The notes: generated by a model not told the origin, from the sequence alone. A stretch of 29,652 bases of DNA from a virus (IMGVR_UViG_3300046006_002872:1-29652); one strand, 5' to 3'; shown: positions 14,945 through 22,363, numbered from the stretch's first letter. Numbers and translations are program-made.

Positions 14945-17464
14945 TTATCCAAAGTTAAAAAACTTTTTTGCATTGTTATTTTCTGGTAATGCACCCCAAC
15001 TCATTGCTGCATAGAAATCATTGAATTTGTTGCTTAGGTCTGCCGTGAACATTTTATTGTGATCAATGTATTGTTCTGCAAATGCAACTATTTCGGGTGG
15101 ATCTAAATAACCTCGTAATGCAATAGTTTCAAACCCGTACGGATTGCCTACTAAATAGCCCCACTTTACTTTTTCGCCGTCTGATATAGGTAATATATCC
15201 GTAGTTAATGTACTCAATAAATCATTAAAATTAATTGCGGCTTTTACGTGTGCTGTCGATCCTTTTATATAACCGGTAAACGGTTTACGTTTTTTGATAT
15301 ATTTAGATAATTCTTTAACACTTGAATTCTTCATTACATTCAATACTTTGGAACTTTTAATGTTATTTTTAAAGTTATGTATCAATGTTGAAGTATCTTG
15401 CTTGTTTCTTCCTTTAAGGATATACCACAATGTTTCTTTCATTATCTTTTTGAAATCTTCCGGGAAACTGGATCTAACAACATCTAATCCTTTTACATCC
15501 AATTTATCCGTAGATTTGCCTTCTTTGAATATAACCCATTGGGCATATCTTTTTTTGGCAATCCATAAACCGGATTTTGCAATATATTCTTGTTTAATTT
15601 GGAATCGATGTGCGGTTGTATTATGGAATACTTTTGCATATTGGTCATACATTGTATTAACCGTTGTTTGTATTTCAGATGCAATTGCATTAGTTTGTTC
15701 AATCATGAATGTTTCATCGTTAGTGTCACATCCAGGAAATCGGTGTTCAATTAATGGCAAACTGCTACAAAAGGTTGAATCCGTATCAGTGTAAAATGCA
15801 AATTCTGCTTTGTCTCCGCTATCATTAATAAAGTGGTCAACTCCCAATTCTTTTTTGTAATAGTTATTAATAACCTTAGCTGAAAATTTTATTACACTTT
15901 GACCTACTGCTGTAATAGCTCCGGCATTATCTAAATCATAGAAACGAAATGTTTTAAGTCCTAAAACTCCATAAAATGAATTAAGCAATACTTTTTGTGT
16001 TAATTGCAATGCATCATAAAATTTATATTCTTCTGTACCAAATTTAAATGTGTCACGCTTATCTTTAAAGATAACACGTTCATTAAACCATTTTTCTAGA
16101 ATAGTTGGAAGAAACCCTCGTTGTTCATTGTTATATGTAGCGCCGTTGCTAGCAATACTATAATTGTGTTGTGCCAACCATGTTTTAACATTATCAACTT
16201 GTTGTGTTTTACCAGAAGCCAATGTTATTGTAGCCGGCATTGAATCTGAGTTTAACATGCATTCTTGATTCCAATTTTCTACAACTCCTACTTTAGTTTC
16301 TGGAGATATATTTGCAGTCATAATGATGCTTGGATACAATGAAGTTAAATCTAAGTCATATATCCATTTATACAGGCCAGGTACAGGTGCCATTACATAT
16401 GCACCAGCTAATGCATCTGCCATTGTTTCTTCTTCAATAAATCTAAATTGCTTGTTCGGTGCAACAAATCCATTGCGTTTTAAATCAACAATGGCAGCAC
16501 CATCCAAATATTTGGATGCATAATATACATCTTCATATGGAACATGCCCTTTGTGACAAATCGATCTTGCTAAATTTAAAAGTTGAAGCTTTTCATCCAT
16601 TTCATAAACAAGATCAACATCCGTCATATTATAATATGCAAATTTATGAATATCTTGGGTAAACAATGTATCCAAGTCTCCATCATATTCAACTTTACCT
16701 CGATCCAATTCTTTTTTAGCAACTGTGTCTAATCGATAATTAGGTAGTTCGGTATATGTAAAGTTTTTATACAATTTAATGTAATCTAAACTAGAAACTC
16801 CAAGTATCTTCCATTTACCGGTTCTGCCTTGTTCTACTATGCCGGCAGGAGAAAATTTCTTGATTGCTTGTGCACCCAATACTTTTTTGCATCGGCCTAA
16901 CAAATAAGGAACATCATATCCGTCTGTATTCCACCCGGTTATAACTGTTGGTTGTATTTGTGCAAATATGTTGATAAATCTAGTTAATAGATCTTTTTCA
17001 TTGCGGAATATTTCTATTGCATATCCTTCGCCTTGTATTTCACGTTCTTTGATGCGACCTTGTTCGTCTAAGATCAATACTCTTCGATCTTTTCCTGCTT
17101 TATCATAATATGCAATCGAAGTAATTGCGGTGCGAACATCTTGTATTGTGCTGAAGCCATTTTCATCTTTTGCAGTTTCAATATCAAAAAAGAAATCTTT
17201 ATGTCCTTTAGACGGCTCATCTGATTCATAATATAAATCAATCAATGTTCTAACTTCTTCATTTAAGTCAGATTCATATGATTTAGGATTATCTCGATGA
17301 TTGCCAGGTACTTGATTCAATCGTGTTCCGTCAAGTGCTTGATATGTTCCATTTGGATTTGGTAAATATCCATATGCCTGAAAAGGAAATTTGCGATGTC
17401 CTAATTCATCATCCCAAACGTGCATGATGCCCGCTTTTTTATCATAACCGATTGCTTTATACAT
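14945..17464 (-). CDS. 43: Family B DNA polymerase, gp43-like
   Basis: An 839-residue replicative polymerase (T4 gp43 is 898). The 3'-5' exonuclease motifs are FFFDIETAK (91-99, D94 and E96), VITGWNTDGYDVPYL (174-188) and YYNMTDVDLVYEMD (277-290). Polymerase motifs are A, DLDLTSLYPSI (370-380), B, KVLLNSFYGVLG (491-502), and C, YTDTDS (558-563). The C-terminus is aromatic (ALPENNNAKKFFNFG) and probably holds the clamp-binding end. It copies the phage genome with the gp45-like clamp and helicase. Start and Hpt stop overlap as TAATG. It is the last gene of the operon that begins with folE. No intein or intron is seen. Confidence 0.98.
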   Translation of the reverse strand: MYKAIGYDKKAGIMHVWDDELGHRKFPFQAYGYLPNPNGTYQALDGTRLNQVPGNHRDNPKSYESDLNEEVRTLIDLYYESDEPSKGHKDFFFDIETAKDENGFSTIQDVRTAITSIAYYDKAGKDRRVLILDEQGRIKEREIQGEGYAIEIFRNEKDLLTRFINIFAQIQPTVITGWNTDGYDVPYLLGRCKKVLGAQAIKKFSPAGIVEQGRTGKWKILGVSSLDYIKLYKNFTYTELPNYRLDTVAKKELDRGKVEYDGDLDTLFTQDIHKFAYYNMTDVDLVYEMDEKLQLLNLARSICHKGHVPYEDVYYASKYLDGAAIVDLKRNGFVAPNKQFRFIEEETMADALAGAYVMAPVPGLYKWIYDLDLTSLYPSIIMTANISPETKVGVVENWNQECMLNSDSMPATITLASGKTQQVDNVKTWLAQHNYSIASNGATYNNEQRGFLPTILEKWFNERVIFKDKRDTFKFGTEEYKFYDALQLTQKVLLNSFYGVLGLKTFRFYDLDNAGAITAVGQSVIKFSAKVINNYYKKELGVDHFINDSGDKAEFAFYTDTDSTFCSSLPLIEHRFPGCDTNDETFMIEQTNAIASEIQTTVNTMYDQYAKVFHNTTAHRFQIKQEYIAKSGLWIAKKRYAQWVIFKEGKSTDKLDVKGLDVVRSSFPEDFKKIMKETLWYILKGRNKQDTSTLIHNFKNNIKSSKVLNVMKNSSVKELSKYIKKRKPFTGYIKGSTAHVKAAINFNDLLSTLTTDILPISDGEKVKWGYLVGNPYGFETIALRGYLDPPEIVAFAEQYIDHNKMFTADLSNKFNDFYAAMSWGALPENNNAKKFFNFG

Positions 17465-17970
17465 TAATTTAATTTATATATGTGTGGTAATTCTCGTTGT
17501 GTTCCATTATTGTCAAGCCCATAGCCCACAACCCATTCTTTGTCGATAGTAAATCCGCAAAAATCAGTCATATCGACACCATCTTTGCGTTTCAACAATG
17601 TAACAACTCTAACTTCTTGTACTAATTTACTATTGCACATAAACAGTGCTTCTAATAGTGTGCTGCCAGAATCGCAAATGTCATCAACAATATATGCTCG
17701 ACGACCTTTTAATTCTAATTCCAATCCTTTAAGGACTTGTATACCGCCTGAATTATCTTGTCCTTTGTACGATTTTAATCGAATGAAATCAATTTCACAA
17801 TCAATTTTCATTGCCCTAATTAAATCTGAAAAGAAATGTATAGAACCATTTAATATGCAAATCATTATTGGTGGCAACGTGTTACCGCTTTGTATATGAT
17901 CTTTTGAAATTTCTTTTGCTAACCGTTTTACTCGGTGTGCTATTTTTTCTTGACTGATAAGTTTTTCCAT
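17464..17970 (-). CDS. hpt: Hypoxanthine-type purine phosphoribosyltransferase
   Basis: A 168-residue type I phosphoribosyltransferase. The PRPP motif AYIVDDICDSGSTL (92-105), the substrate loop ICILNGSIHFFSDL (37-50) and the purine-ring segment DKEWVVGYGLD (143-153) match bacterial hypoxanthine-guanine phosphoribosyltransferases (Hpt) in order and length. It converts hypoxanthine or guanine plus PRPP to IMP or GMP. In this phage it could salvage host guanine for nucleotide synthesis, including guanine released by the transglycosylase reaction. It overlaps the membrane protein gene by 31 bases and the polymerase start by one. Confidence 0.9.
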   Translation of the reverse strand: MEKLISQEKIAHRVKRLAKEISKDHIQSGNTLPPIMICILNGSIHFFSDLIRAMKIDCEIDFIRLKSYKGQDNSGGIQVLKGLELELKGRRAYIVDDICDSGSTLLEALFMCNSKLVQEVRVVTLLKRKDGVDMTDFCGFTIDKEWVVGYGLDNNGTQRELPHIYKLN

Positions 17971-18176
17971 AATCTATAAATTCCGTAAACATTAATTGCT
18001 ATAATAACTAAACTTAATACAAGATGACTAAAATTATCAATAAAAAAGTCATACGTAATCCATCCAGTATCTCCTATAATCCAGGTAATCATGGCTGTCT
18101 TAGTCCACCCTCTAGCATTTGATACATATCCAGCTAAAACTAAGGTTGTACTAAGCCACCCTAAGATTTCAATCAT
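17940..18176 (-). CDS. Small inner-membrane protein, three predicted segments
   Basis: A 78-residue hydrophobic protein with three likely membrane segments (about 3-20, 27-46 and 49-68) and a positively charged end (RLWKNLSVKKK). The opening ILGWLSTTLVLAGYVSNARG resembles the small PnuC/CBU_0592-like membrane family, in which a short helical hairpin is repeated. The substrate, if any, is unknown. It lies between a GroES-like gene and hpt, so nucleoside or cofactor handling is possible but not shown. The start overlaps the GroES-like stop as ATGA. Confidence 0.6.
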   Translation of the reverse strand: MIEILGWLSTTLVLAGYVSNARGWTKTAMITWIIGDTGWITYDFFIDNFSHLVLSLVIIAINVYGIYRLWKNLSVKKK

Positions 18177-18472
18177 GGTTTTGTATTTATCATAGCAATT
18201 TCATGTTCTCGAACCAAAATAAAATCGTTATTTTCTACTTGCACTTTCTTTTGTGCTCCTAAATTTCCGGAATAGATTTTTATGCGATCTCCAACTTTAA
18301 CAGTCATTGGTATTTTTGTACCTGTTTGCGTAAATAACCCGTCTCCTGCGGCCATAACATCACATTCAATATAATCATCCAATGAGTTCATTATAATGAT
18401 ACCACTCTTTGTTTTGTCTTGTTTTTCTAGTTGTTTTAGGAGTACTTGATCTCCAATTGGTTTCCAATTCAT
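18173..18472 (-). CDS. GroES-like co-chaperonin
   Basis: A 99-residue protein with the chaperonin-10 layout. It starts with WKPIGDQVLLKQLEKQDKTK, then SGIII (mobile-loop region), VMAAGDGLF, VKVGDRIKIYSGNLG and EHEIAMI, matching the P-x-x-D-R-V-L, SGI, V-x-A-V-G-x-G, V-K-x-G-D and E-x-D-I-L-A blocks of GroES. T4 gp31 plays this role for capsid folding with host GroEL, and this gene probably does likewise. No GroEL is visible. It follows thioredoxin by 16 bases, after a run of ten A residues. Confidence 0.8.
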   Translation of the reverse strand: MNWKPIGDQVLLKQLEKQDKTKSGIIIMNSLDDYIECDVMAAGDGLFTQTGTKIPMTVKVGDRIKIYSGNLGAQKKVQVENNDFILVREHEIAMINTKP

Positions 18473-18488
18473 AACTGATTCTTTTTTT

Positions 18489-18740
18489 TTATTTGTTATA
18501 TAAATTTATTACTGATTGTTTAGATATATTTGATCCAACCAATCTTCCATTTTCTTGGCCATTTAAATCAATTAATATAGCACAAGGTATATTTTTAACA
18601 TTGTATCGTTCTGCGGTTGATGAATTTGTATCTACATCGATAAATGTTATTGATATTTGATTAGAAGCTTCTAGAAGCTGTGGTTTAATCATTTTGCATG
18701 GTCCGCACCAATCTGCTGTAAAATAAAGTATCTTTTTCAT
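18489..18740 (-). CDS. Thioredoxin / glutaredoxin-like reductant
   Basis: An 83-residue thioredoxin fold protein with active site WCGPC (11-15) and the cis-proline loop NIPCAIL (49-55). It is shorter than E. coli thioredoxin (108) and lacks the N-terminal extra strand and helix, as in many phage thioredoxins. It likely reduces the C-terminal cysteines of the phage ribonucleotide reductase at 22363-24219. The start overlaps the stop of the preceding micro-ORF as ATGA. A promoter-like element ends eight bases upstream. Confidence 0.93.
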   Translation of the reverse strand: MKKILYFTADWCGPCKMIKPQLLEASNQISITFIDVDTNSSTAERYNVKNIPCAILIDLNGQENGRLVGSNISKQSVINLYNK

Positions 18741-18802
18741 TTTGTTATAATATATGTAATTTTTACGTTATTTCCAAATGTTGTTGTTACTGTGTAGTTC
18801 AT
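18737..18802 (-). CDS. Micro-ORF (21 aa) linking queE to thioredoxin
   Basis: A 21-codon ORF beginning MNYTVTTTFGNN. Its ATG overlaps the queE stop as TAATG and its stop overlaps the thioredoxin start as ATGA. A strong GAGGAG lies four bases ahead. This double overlap plus ribosome site suggests it is translated, either as a small peptide or to pass ribosomes to thioredoxin. The composition (Thr, Asn, Ile) gives no function. It also overlaps a promoter-like element, so it could be accidental. Confidence 0.4.
   Translation of the reverse strand: MNYTVTTTFGNNVKITYIITK
18749..18777 (-). promoter_or_regulatory. Promoter-like element before thioredoxin (TTGGAA-17-TATATT)
   Basis: Minus strand TTGGAA, 17 bases, TATATT, ending eight bases before the thioredoxin ATG. 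It fits the spacing of the other promoters here, and would allow trx, groES, hpt and polymerase to be made independently of folE/queD/queE. Confidence 0.5.
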
Positions 18803-19575
18803 TATACTCCTCGTTTAGTGTCAAATGCAATTATATGGTCTCTGCCGGTCATGTTATATCCCTTCTCAGCACACATATCGAATACGAGTGGATACATCTC
18901 TACAAGAGTTTCTCTAGTATCTCCTGCGGGCATGATATATGTTTTGTCTTTTGGGATATTAAGTAGAGTGCGAATGTTTTCAATTTCTTGTAGATTCTTG
19001 TCCGTTCCGTCCCATACTGGTTTAAAATGGTAATCTGTATGGAAGTGAATCATCTGGCTCATTGTAGCAAGCTTCATTCTAAACTTGTTATGTTGATCAA
19101 TCATTCTTTGATCCACAATCGCTCCTTGAGGCGTAACAGCACCAAGTACGGGTACAGAATTACCAAACTTTGGACTGAGAGATATAAGGCCAATAGGATA
19201 GTCGGTAGGTACGAAATGGCTACCTTCAGTTTCAATAGTAATGAGTATATCTCTTTCATGTGCAAAGTGTGTTAGTTCGTTTACCAATGCTGGATGCATT
19301 GTGGGTGATCCACCCGTCAACATCATTTCTTTAATGTGTGGGTTCTCATCATAAATGTTAATAATGTCCTGGAACGTAAATGTTCCTTTTTCCGGATGAA
19401 TACTTGTGTACCAGCTGTCGCACCACCCTCCTTCACCAAAAAAGCATCGGTGAGTACATCCGGTAGTTCTTACTGCGATTGTTGGACGTCCAAATCTTGA
19501 ACCTTCACTCTGTATACAGCGGTATAGTTCTAGAATTGGTAGTGTCTTGTTGTAATCTTCTATTCTTTTATTCAT
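18802..19575 (-). CDS. queE: 7-carboxy-7-deazaguanine synthase QueE
   Basis: A 257-residue radical SAM enzyme. The QueE entry RCIQSEGSRFGRPTIAVRTT (19-38) is followed by C40, C44 and C52 (GCTHRC ... GGWCDSW) for the 4Fe-4S cluster, spaced C-x3-C-x7-C rather than the standard C-x3-C-x2-C. MMLTGGSPTMHP and ETEGSHFVPTDY are the SAM- and substrate-binding strands of the family. It converts 6-carboxytetrahydropterin to 7-carboxy-7-deazaguanine (CDG). Base composition is markedly richer in GC (about 40-48 per cent in sampled 60-base lines) than its neighbours (25-32 per cent), a sign of separate acquisition. It lies three bases after the SSB-tail gene. Confidence 0.92.
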   Translation of the reverse strand: MNKRIEDYNKTLPILELYRCIQSEGSRFGRPTIAVRTTGCTHRCFFGEGGWCDSWYTSIHPEKGTFTFQDIINIYDENPHIKEMMLTGGSPTMHPALVNELTHFAHERDILITIETEGSHFVPTDYPIGLISLSPKFGNSVPVLGAVTPQGAIVDQRMIDQHNKFRMKLATMSQMIHFHTDYHFKPVWDGTDKNLQEIENIRTLLNIPKDKTYIMPAGDTRETLVEMYPLVFDMCAEKGYNMTGRDHIIAFDTKRGV

Positions 19576-19577
19576 AA

Positions 19578-19979
19578 TTAAAATGGTAAATCGTCGTCTT
19601 GTGTATCTTCTGCTGTTAATTCAATTGTTGCATTTGGCAGTAGTTTAATTAACTCTGCATAATTTTTTTCTAGGGTATCAATTCTTGCTTGTACTATAGT
19701 TAATGCAGATCTTCGTACAAATGGCGTCATATCATGTTCTAGATTATTAGCAAAGTATTCATCTAAGAATGACATTGGGTATGCTTGTACTGAATTAAAT
19801 TCTGGCCTTTGCATTTCTTTAGGCAGCAATTTAACTTGAGGTTTAATACCACGTTTTAATGCTTCGGCCGAAACTAGTTTTCCAACTCCGGTGTCTCGAG
19901 ACCCTTTACCTAAATATTCATAAAGTGATACATACGTATCATTATTCACTGTAGCTTGCGCTGTTTCGTTCGTGTTCAT
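19578..19979 (-). CDS. Unknown protein ending in an SSB-like acidic tail
   Basis: A 133-residue protein I do not recognise. It has a conserved-looking segment VSLYEYLGKGSRDTGVGKLV, a middle with HDMTPFVRRSALTIVQARID and a coiled-coil-like helix (DTLEKNYAELIKLLP). It ends EDTQDDDLPF, very close to the acidic tip of bacterial SSB (DDDIPF) that recruits DNA-repair and replication proteins. There is no visible OB fold, so it is not an ordinary SSB. It sits between queD (38-base overlap) and queE, which hints at a link between base modification and the replication machinery. Confidence 0.6.
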   Translation of the reverse strand: MNTNETAQATVNNDTYVSLYEYLGKGSRDTGVGKLVSAEALKRGIKPQVKLLPKEMQRPEFNSVQAYPMSFLDEYFANNLEHDMTPFVRRSALTIVQARIDTLEKNYAELIKLLPNATIELTAEDTQDDDLPF

Positions 19980-20406
19980 AAACTTCTACTTTTATTGCTT
20001 TTACTCTACTTTGTGTTTCTTCTTTTAAGAATGCATTGATTATATAATATAAATGTTCTGCAAATTTTTCACATCCTGTTGCCGGTAGTATGCGTAATTG
20101 TATGATACCATCTTCATCCATTTGTTGAAATTTCTCTAAATATGGATCATCAATAGCTACAACTGTAGTATGATCTAACAAAAATGAAAAATATTCTATA
20201 GGAGACATTCCAGCAATTTTAGTTTTAGATCGCTTCATACCACCAAAGTCCCATACCCAATTACGATGATCTAATTCGCCTTCGAACCAAACTTTAAAAG
20301 ATACTGCATATCCATGTAAGAATTTGCAATGAGTATCCTCTGCTCGCCATTGCCGGAAACAAGTTGAGTAACCATCAAATAATTTTGTTGAATTATACTT
20401 TGCCAT
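19942..20406 (-). CDS. queD: 6-carboxytetrahydropterin synthase QueD (phage-type variant)
   Basis: A 154-residue T-fold enzyme of the QueD/PTPS family. It has C27 and H31 in THCKFLHGYAV, WVWDFGGMK (50-58), LLDHTTVVAIDDP (77-88), PATGCEKFAEHLYY (108-121) and the catalytic Glu region VEVYEHERNSASY. The E. coli zinc ligands H16 and H33 appear to be replaced by C16 (STCFRQWRA) and Y33 (HGY instead of HGH), a variation that keeps the catalytic Cys. It converts dihydroneopterin triphosphate to 6-carboxytetrahydropterin. It lies three genes into the folE operon. Confidence 0.85.
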   Translation of the reverse strand: MAKYNSTKLFDGYSTCFRQWRAEDTHCKFLHGYAVSFKVWFEGELDHRNWVWDFGGMKRSKTKIAGMSPIEYFSFLLDHTTVVAIDDPYLEKFQQMDEDGIIQLRILPATGCEKFAEHLYYIINAFLKEETQSRVKAIKVEVYEHERNSASYSE

Positions 20407-20409
20407 AGT

Positions 20410-20709
20410 TTATTTTATTATTTGTAAATCTTTAAGTTGCTTCGATGTAAGTTTTACTATCGGTTCAACATTATCAATATTAGGAACTGGTTCAGCTAAA
20501 AACATTTCTTTGGCTGATCTTGGAGCTCTAGAAGCTTGTATTCTAGAAATTGGTTTTTTCTTAAAGAAATATCCGGATATATCAACATATCTTAATAGTT
20601 CAATATCTCCTTCAACAGTTGTTGTTCCGTTTGCTGCTTTAAGCATTGCAATCTTGTATCCAAATTTATTGGATATCCATTTAATTAATTTTACGTGTAA
20701 TCTTTTCAT
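20410..20709 (-). CDS. Hypothetical basic protein between folE and queD (99 aa)
   Basis: A 99-residue basic protein with no family recognised. The N-terminal helix MKRLHVKLIKWISNKFGYKI is amphipathic and positively charged. The middle is strand-rich and holds RAPRSAKEMFLAEPVPN, and the end is helical (SKQLKDLQIIK). Its start overlaps the folE stop as TAATG and it is three bases from queD, so it is likely a genuine operon member. A structural or DNA-binding role is possible, but this is a guess from charge only. Confidence 0.55.
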   Translation of the reverse strand: MKRLHVKLIKWISNKFGYKIAMLKAANGTTTVEGDIELLRYVDISGYFFKKKPISRIQASRAPRSAKEMFLAEPVPNIDNVEPIVKLTSKQLKDLQIIK

Positions 20710-21398
20710 TAATAACCTTTTACAAATTGATAAAATTCAGACCTAGCATTTCCATCATCTAAAAAGGCTCCGGATAATTTTGCGGTCTTCATTGAAGCGC
20801 CTATATGTTTTACTCCCCTACAAGATACACAATTATGAGTTGCTTCAATCATTACAGCAACACCTTTGTTATCTTCTATAAGTTCATCAATTGCATGTTG
20901 TATTGCTACAGTTAATTGTTCTTGTATAGCTCCGCGTCTGCCGAAATGTTCTACTACTCGATTAATTTTACTTAATCCAACTACATTTCCATTTTCTGCT
21001 GGAATATATGCAACATGAACTTTTCCGGAAATGGTTTGGTGATGATGGCTACACATTGATGTTAATGGAATACCGCCTTCGAATACAATTCCGTCATACC
21101 CATCACTTGGAAATGAAGTAATGTCTGACATTGGTTCATATCTGCCTTTCCATAAATCGTTTACATATGCTTTTGCAACTCGATTAGGAGTATTAGATGA
21201 ATTTGGATCTGATTCCCAAGATACTCCTAGTGCCGTTAAAAATAAACCGTAATGATATGCAGCGTTATCAATTATTTGTTGTTTTTCTTGCTGAGTTAAT
21301 TGAGCGTCAGGACCTTCTAAAGTTTGCTTTACTGCTAATTGCAATGATATACCGTTCGCATATCCAGGGGCAACTGTTTCTAGATGTTTTCTTGTCAT
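20709..21398 (-). CDS. folE: GTP cyclohydrolase I (FolE)
   Basis: A 229-residue FolE. PLTSMCSHHHQTISGKVHVA (111-130), then YIPAENGNVVGLSKINRVVE, is the zinc and active-site core, with C116 and H119 as ligands. The usual CEHH reads CSHH here. FGRRGAIQEQLTVAI (152-166) and EATHNCVSCRGVKH (185-198) give the conserved RR/QE block and the third ligand C190. It opens the GTP ring to give dihydroneopterin triphosphate, the entry step to 7-deazaguanine (with QueD and QueE downstream) and to folate. It is the first gene of its operon and lies 16 bases after a promoter. Confidence 0.95.
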   Translation of the reverse strand: MTRKHLETVAPGYANGISLQLAVKQTLEGPDAQLTQQEKQQIIDNAAYHYGLFLTALGVSWESDPNSSNTPNRVAKAYVNDLWKGRYEPMSDITSFPSDGYDGIVFEGGIPLTSMCSHHHQTISGKVHVAYIPAENGNVVGLSKINRVVEHFGRRGAIQEQLTVAIQHAIDELIEDNKGVAVMIEATHNCVSCRGVKHIGASMKTAKLSGAFLDDGNARSEFYQFVKGY

Positions 21399-21414
21399 AA
21401 CTTGTTCTTATATT

Positions 21415-21443
21415 AATATAATATATTTTATTGGAATTTCAAA
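21415..21443 (-). promoter_or_regulatory. Promoter of the folE-queD-queE operon (TTTGAA-17-TATATT)
   Basis: Minus strand TTTGAA, 17 bases, TATATT, ending 16 bases before the folE ATG. The spacer shares CAATAAAAT with the promoters at 7396 and 7953. Confidence 0.75.
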
Positions 21444-21459
21444 GTTTTATGCAAACTTA

Positions 21460-22140
21460 TTACATGTTAGGATTGCCAGGTGTATCAATGCCTGATGCAT
21501 CATATTTTGTTGTATCGCCGATTATTTTTAATATTATCTGATCGACATCATTGCCATATTTTCGTTGTAGATATTGTATAATTTCCGTAGAATCAGCATC
21601 TTCTAATGCAAACCTAGCATTTAATACTGTATCGTACCGTTTAATGGCTTCAATATCATTAGAATCTTCTAAATCATTTAATAACTCTTCTAGCCAATCC
21701 AAATACATCTCAATAAAATTTTGAGGTCCTATTTCCTCAATTTTATTGATATTTGATGCATCATATTTTGTTTTTTGAATATTATTAAAGAATTTAGTAT
21801 CTAACCAATCAGTGCCATATTTTTTTATAGCTCGTTGAAAATGCGGCAAATTTATTAATTTTGTTGTACCCGTAGTCATTTCAGCATCATAAAATTTATT
21901 ATTTAATTTTACCCACGAATGTCCATTTGGATCATTTGGAAAATCAAAAGACCATTGATGATCTCCGCCAAAACGATCCACAAACAATGAAGCCCACATA
22001 TCACAATAACCATCGTTAATTTCTTGTGGTGTTAATGATTTGTAATCTTCCCTATACTCATCATTTATCCTATCAATTAATTCACGTTGGAATTTGTTAT
22101 CAATATGTACTTCTAATAATAAATTTTTTAGTTTAATCAT
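21460..22140 (-). CDS. Putative capsid-targeted protein with Cys-His-Asp (papain/transglutaminase-like) core
   Basis: A 226-residue protein beginning MIKLKNLLLE, the same leader type as those at 14896 and 29463, with an LLE site after residue 10. The next domain has C46 in DGYCDMWASLF, H74 in NGHSWVKLNN and D85 in KFYDAE, the order and spacing of papain- or transglutaminase-like cysteine enzymes (protease, deamidase or acyltransferase). The C-terminal half is helical and acidic, with a repeated TKYDAS-x-I motif near 124 and 213. If packaged and injected, it could act on a host protein early in infection. It lies one base after the DUF5522 gene. The catalytic role and packaging are inferences. 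Confidence 0.5.
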   Translation of the reverse strand: MIKLKNLLLEVHIDNKFQRELIDRINDEYREDYKSLTPQEINDGYCDMWASLFVDRFGGDHQWSFDFPNDPNGHSWVKLNNKFYDAEMTTGTTKLINLPHFQRAIKKYGTDWLDTKFFNNIQKTKYDASNINKIEEIGPQNFIEMYLDWLEELLNDLEDSNDIEAIKRYDTVLNARFALEDADSTEIIQYLQRKYGNDVDQIILKIIGDTTKYDASGIDTPGNPNM

Positions 22141-22141
22141 A

Positions 22142-22363
22142 TTAATAAATATTATTCAACTTGGTATTATTGGTCTCATGTTTTGGCGTGTATGGACAAT
22201 GCAAACAACCATTACCACAACATGATCCGCGTCGTACATGATATGATTCAGTCATTACACGATATCCGTCTTCATTATAGTAAAAGTCCGTAGCCAGGAG
22301 CTTGTTTCCAAACTCCCTTACAAAGGTTTGTTGTATCCAATCTTTTGATGCTGGTTGTATCAT
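22142..22363 (-). CDS. Cysteine-rich DUF5522 protein
   Basis: A 73-residue protein with the DUF5522 signature. YNEDGYRVMTESYHVRRGSC leads directly into CCGNGCLHCPY, a cluster of four Cys (C-C-x3-C-x2-C) likely to bind a metal. The family is small, frequent in Bacteroidota and of unknown function. The start overlaps the ribonucleotide reductase stop as TAATG, so the two are cotranslated. The C-terminus is short and Asn-rich. Confidence 0.75.
   Translation of the reverse strand: MIQPASKDWIQQTFVREFGNKLLATDFYYNEDGYRVMTESYHVRRGSCCGNGCLHCPYTPKHETNNTKLNNIY

Noticed and set aside
15294-15794. 166-codon plus-strand frame opposite DNA polymerase
   Set aside because: It lies within conserved polymerase sequence on the other strand and shows no motif.
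14945-17464. Intein or intron in DNA polymerase
   Set aside because: All exonuclease and polymerase motifs follow in normal spacing with no inserted domain.
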